From positions 97,112,904 to 97,176,903 of the forward strand of contig NC_030678.2 in NCBI RefSeq assembly GCF_000004195.4: a stretch of 64,000 nt of DNA, in the 5' to 3' direction. This document shows, piece by piece, positions 59,611 through 64,000 of this stretch. How positions within the stretch are numbered: the stretch's first letter is position 1; the number at the start of each line of letters is the position of its first letter. A model generated the notes under the pieces. That model had not been told where the DNA came from. It was given only the letters and a program-made list of their open reading frames with translations, and searched no databases. The position numbers and the translations under genes were made by a program. The DNA comes from Xenopus tropicalis (Eukaryota; Chordata; Amphibia; Anura; Pipidae).

Positions 59611-60286
59611 CTAATGAACCTTTTAAACTCATCTAATAATAAATATATATGTTTATATATATATATATATATATATTCCCTATATATTCCCGATTCTTGT
59701 TTTGGATTATATATATTCCCTGACGCGCCCCTGCTGCACTCCTAGCACCGCGCCGTTCTTTCTCCGGTCATCACCATGTCAACGGCGGTACACTTTGGCT
59801 CTAAATGATGGCGTTTGTACTTACTGGTACCATGCCCTCCTGGCTTATTAAACTCTGGTAGTACGAATCGGGTAGGTTTTTTCTTTTGGTTTTTGTTTTT
59901 TTCTGCTGATTCTGTCCTGCTCTGGCTGATATCCTGACTTGATGCAATTTGTGCCTGAAATGTTTTTTTCGCTATTGCTACATTTGTGTGCTATACTTAT
60001 GTTTCACTTTACATCAGCAATAAGTGTCTAGGGGATTTGTTACACTCTCTTTTCATGTTTGATCTACCATTTTATTATGCTTCTCCTTTCCTTTTGTATA
60101 CAAGTGGTTTACATAGTTATGGACACTAGGTTTTGGCGCCTTTTTTGTAGTGGGCTATTTAAAGGGGTTGTTTGTGCACAGTCTTTTGGCTTGTCCCTGA
60201 AGAATAACACATTTAGTTCTTCATTTCTTCATTTACATACATTTTTGGCCAGCACATGGGGCAGTTAATTGTTTGTAGGGAGTGCT

Positions 60287-60325
<39 letters not shown>

Positions 60326-60500
60326 TTGGGAAAGTCGGCACACACGATACTGTAAAGAAAGTTGCCTGGGTGCAGTCTCAAAAATTATTAAGAACCAAAG
60401 TATCCAAGGAAAGAACAGCACTCACAGGGCTTAAGTGCAAAAAAAGAATCTTTTATTGTAAAAAACAAAAACTAACGTTTCGGCTGTGGCTACATATATT
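59611..60500. repeat. AT microsatellites and an unclassified repeat
   Basis: AT runs lie at about 59655-59675 and 60289-60321. 60323-60500 (gggaaagtcggcacacac, gaacagcactcacaggg, actaacgtttcggctgtggc) resembles frog retroelement ends I cannot name. 59690-59830 is GC-richer with no clear ends. Confidence 0.4.
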
Positions 60501-60955
60501 TAAATTTTTAATAAAATATCCAATATTTCAATAAAATGTTTTTTCTTTTGTATCAAGCCCCTGTGTATGCAGTACTCTTTCTATTATATTGTGTATATAT
60601 GATTATATACATACATATTTTTCCCATTTAAACCTATTTTGGTGTTGGAGAAATGAAATAGGCTTACTAGGGGTTATACTTGCTCACCAGTAATTTATTT
60701 GTTTTTCTGCTACAAATTTATTTAGCATCTTTAAAGTAATCAGGGTAATGCTTGGAAAAAATGTGACGGAAGGAGCATAATACATTTGGAGGGGATAATT
60801 GAAGTTCTTTTTGCCAGCGGTTTAATATATTTCAGAATTTATTTAGGGCTCACGTTCTCCCTTGACAAAGAATTCACCCCTAAGGGCCTTTTAATTTAAG
60901 CAATAAACAGCAGGCAGCCCTTGTTATTGCAGAACACAGTGAAGAGTTGGATCAA
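60501..60955. other. unique DNA, nothing recognised
   Basis: No TE ends or gene signals. Confidence 0.5.
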
Positions 60956-61487
60956 GCATGCTCAGTTTTATCGCAGAATTATGAAGAACTATTTGAAATC
61001 GCACATGTTATTCAAATCTCTTGGTTTTGTTTAGAATGTTACATGCCTACACAGTACTTAGTTCAAGATTAATAGTAAAATATTAACAGAACCTATAGTG
61101 TACTCCTATATAATAAAGAATTAGAAAGGTAAAAACTGTAGCCATTGCATACAACAAATGGCAATACGGAGTTGTTTGCATTCCACAAGATTTGGTTCTG
61201 CTATATTTGCAGCTGTGTGTTGCATGCTCAGTTTTATCGCAGAATTATGAAGAACTATTTGAAATCGCACATGTTATTCAAATCTCTTGGTTTTGTTTAG
61301 AATGTTACATGCCTACACAGTACTTAGTTCAAGATTAATAGTAAAATATTAACAGAACCTATAGTGTACTCCTATATAATAAAGAATTAGAAAGGTAAAA
61401 ACTGTAGCCATTGCATACAACAAATGGCAATACGGAGTTGTTTGCATTCCACAAGATTTGGTTCTGCTATATTTGCAGCTGTGTGTT
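60956..61487. repeat. perfect 266-bp tandem duplication
   Basis: 60956-61221 and 61222-61487 are the same 266 bp, with no difference found on reading both through. The unit starts gcatgctcagttttatcgca and ends gcagctgtgtgtt. The sequence is otherwise unique, so this is a very recent duplication or an assembly artefact. Confidence 0.95.
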
Positions 61488-62099
61488 GGGCTAAGGCTGG
61501 CACAGTAATTCTGCATTTGTAGCAATTAGTCACTTAGCTTGTTTTCAATTAAATGGGAGGAACATTTGAAGGGATTGTATATTTAGCCATGTTTCACATT
61601 TGTTTGTGTGTCTTTGATAAATGTTTTTATCATCATCCTCACACATGTATTCCTCCTGAGCAACAGAATTCAGTTATAAAAAGAGCAGGTTCAGCCCTAG
61701 TCACTGCAACATTAATGTACATATTCTGTAGTCTTCATTGATGTCATAGTACTCTAATGCCCTGCCTTAGGATTTCTAACCAAAATAGCCATCCAAATGA
61801 TAATGAGTAGCTGCCATTTCTTTATCCTTGACCTGTTATATTTCCATATTCAAAAGCAATTAATAGAATGAATTTAAAGCTTCACATAGAAGATTAAACA
61901 TAGAAAAACTTTGTTTTGTTCAGTGTCTGTGCCAGCAATAGGCAGGCTTTGGTAATGTACTCTTTGTACTCCCAGAATTCCACTAGATGAGAAAGCAACA
62001 GAAGAAATGGAACAAGGTTGCTCCCATTACATGAGACATGGCCTAAGGAAACTTTTATTTAAAGGCACACATTTTTGGTTAACACTACTCAGGTCTTAT
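61488..62099. other. unique AT-rich DNA, nothing recognised
   Basis: No TE ends or convincing coding frames. Confidence 0.5.
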
Positions 62100-62470
62100 T
62101 ATAATTATCCATTATAAAGTGCTTACATATTCTGAAGTGCTTTACAAAGATTACATAACATCAGTTCCCTATTATATTAATAGACATGCAACTGTACTTT
62201 GTATTTATTATTATTTATTATCGTACTTTGTATTTATCCTTTATTGTAATGACCCCCTGTTTGTTGTATTAATTTATTGTTCTGCTGTACGATGCTGCGT
62301 ACATAGGTAGTGCTATATAAATAATAAAAATATATCCAATATATTTAAAATATGCAATATATTTAAAAAGATATACATACTGTATATACATACATACACA
62401 TCATGGTCAAATGTATCAGGAGCCAATATAATGCCTGAATGTTTTTGGAATGTGGGAGGAAACCAATCAG
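62100..62470 (-). mobile_element. SINE copy interrupted by an L2 3' end
   Basis: 62100-62165 is the reverse of the SINE tail (aagtgcttacatattctgaag, gtgctttaca) and 62420-62470 the reverse of its middle (gtttttggaatgtgggagga). Between them 62170-62345 is a plus-strand L2 3' end (tacgatgctgcgtacatagg, ataaataataaaa). The tRNA-like head is missing. The L2 piece is the younger insertion. Confidence 0.6.
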
Positions 62471-62730
62471 CATTTCAATTTTCAACTTAATTACCTCCAT
62501 TAAAGTTAACCATACTGATGGCCACACGGATCAGTTCAGTGTTCAGAGTACTGGAGAATGTGTACAGGTCTATTACAAAAGTGAGAGATTCTCCCCTGTC
62601 TTCCTAATCCCCTAAGTGGTAATTCTAACTTCTATGTTGTCTTGGTTCTATTTTAGGATAAGGGGTAAAGCAGACCACCCCCCCAAACTTAATCCTCTCC
62701 TGCAACTGATAAGTAGCACGCCAGCCCATA

Positions 62731-62913
62731 ATAGGGGCATATTTATTATAGTGTGTAAGCCAACATCACTGGTGATGTTGCCCATAGCAACCAATCAGCA
62801 ATTACATTGTAAGTCACATACAAAGTAGAAAACAAAATCAAAGATTTAATTGGTTTCTATGGGCAACATCACAGATGATGTTGGCTTACACCCTGTAATA
62901 AATATGCCCCATG
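62731..62913. mobile_element. 177-bp MITE, GGGGCATATTTATTATAG ends
   Basis: The element 62734-62910 has ends GGGGCATATTTATTATAG and (reversed) GGGGCATATTTATTACAG, then both arms carry GTGTAAGCCAACATCA. The flanks are ATA and ATG. Inner arms also pair (gttgcccatagcaaccaat versus attggtttctatgggcaac). Confidence 0.8.
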
Positions 62914-64000
62914 GAATGTGTTTTGTATTTGTCCACTATGGAATTTATTTATTGTCCACTATAGAATTTATTTATGAAACCTGACATAGTAATTTCTAAA
63001 CTCCCTGATAGCAATAATTGTAGCCTTTTACAAATTAGATACAGAGTCTGTTTTTAGAGCAGTCCAGCATGTAAATACCCATTCCTCCAATCATCACCAC
63101 TTTACCCCTACCCCTCTCTCAGTCCATATCCTGACTCCAAGTTGGACTGTGTTTAGGCTGAAAATCATTCTGATAAAAATCTGATTAAATATCTAAAAAT
63201 TATTTGTGGCTGTGTCCTCTTATGTCGTAGAAATGTAGTGAAGTAGAGACCCTTTGCACCCCATGTACTTATGTTACTGGATTAAAGAACTAGTATGGTT
63301 CTATAGATCCCTCATTAGCTACAGTCTCAAGGATTTTTGGTTTGTGTTTTGCATTACAAAGCACACAAAGAGTACCACAGCCCAACATGTTACAGCATTT
63401 TATCCAAACCTGAGACAAAATCTATTTATATAGCGTAACATGGTGGGAGAGTAGAAATCTATACCAGAGAGTTTTCCTTATAAACTAGTACTGTTCCCAT
63501 AAAATCAAATCCTGCTCTTACTGATTTAGTATTCCCTCCTCCATATTCTTAGCAAGGTCACTGAAATGTTCCAAAGAATGTTTGATACTGGCAGTTATTG
63601 TACAAGGCATTTAATAAAACTTTTTTGGAACACTAATGATGGTAATTAAATTTGTTGTCACTATGGGTAATTATTTTTTACAATATGAAACTTCATTTCT
63701 TACGGCCTTACAGTTCCACACAAAAAGGTCAATAATACTGAGAGGGGGGTTGGCAAAAATTGTATATTTTTTTTCATTGTTTTGTCTTGCTGATGAAAAA
63801 ATTACTACTTTATATGCAAGGCATGAATACTGAAAGGTTGAAATATGTACTTTGAAAAATAACAATGCAAAAACTTTTTATACAGAATTTACTTGCTTCT
63901 CATGCGTTACTGTTTAAGTTGCTATATTTATCCTTTTATGGAAATTAACTTCCCTATATTCCCTATATTGAATAAACTTGTAGGATTCCTTCATTTACAA
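62914..64000. other. unique AT-rich DNA
   Basis: A 23-bp unit with gtccactatggaatttattt occurs twice in tandem at 62931-62976. Otherwise no TE ends or coding signal. Confidence 0.5.

Overview
The window reads as nuclear DNA of a clawed frog (Xenopus sp.; species not resolvable by eye). It is AT-rich, has no prokaryotic gene layout, and contains no host gene I can call confidently. The diagnostic content is the mobile-element set: TTAA-flanked MITEs with AGGAGAAC and AGGAGAAGGAAAGG ends, TWA-flanked palindromic MITEs with GGGGCAYATTTA ends, CAG...CTG hAT-like elements, CR1 and L2 LINEs, a tRNA-derived SINE with an L2-type tail, and a sushi-like Ty3/gypsy LTR element. The genus call rests on remembered Xenopus repeat families, so it is an inference.

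Layout. 1-485: 5' LTR and gag start of a minus-strand gypsy element running off the left edge; its LTR contains an 11-nt stretch complementary to the primer-binding site, the signature of self-primed reverse transcription. 0.5-10 kb: mostly unique DNA with a hAT scrap, a composite palindromic repeat, a GC-rich LTR-like block (5934-6789), a TTAA MITE and an L1 ORF2 relic. 10.5-15.3 kb: dense TE cluster (CR1 copy A, hAT copies, four MITEs, one hAT MITE nested in another MITE with an exact 8-bp duplication). 15-30 kb: mostly unique, with scattered MITEs, a family of CAGGTATGGG elements and a SINE. 30.36-31.48 kb: a 49-bp minisatellite split by a 114-bp MITE. 32-37 kb: a hAT-like element holding a nested MITE, then a 470-bp palindromic MITE and an unclassified block. 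39.6-43.7 kb: a decayed L2 LINE split by a TTAA MITE that itself holds other TE pieces, then CR1 copy B with a long open reverse-transcriptase frame. 44-52.7 kb: sparse. 52.8-64 kb: two weak host-exon candidates, several MITEs including a 294-bp GC-rich near-perfect palindrome, a perfect 266-bp tandem duplication and a SINE interrupted by an L2 tail.

The only protein-coding signal beyond chance is LINE reverse transcriptase. Other open frames of 60-160 codons are about what random AT-rich sequence gives. Three candidate host exons (14224, 52771 and 53071) are flagged only because a usable splice acceptor coincides with protein-like content; all are low confidence. The sequence is best described as an intergenic or intronic region built by repeated, datable, nested TE insertions.
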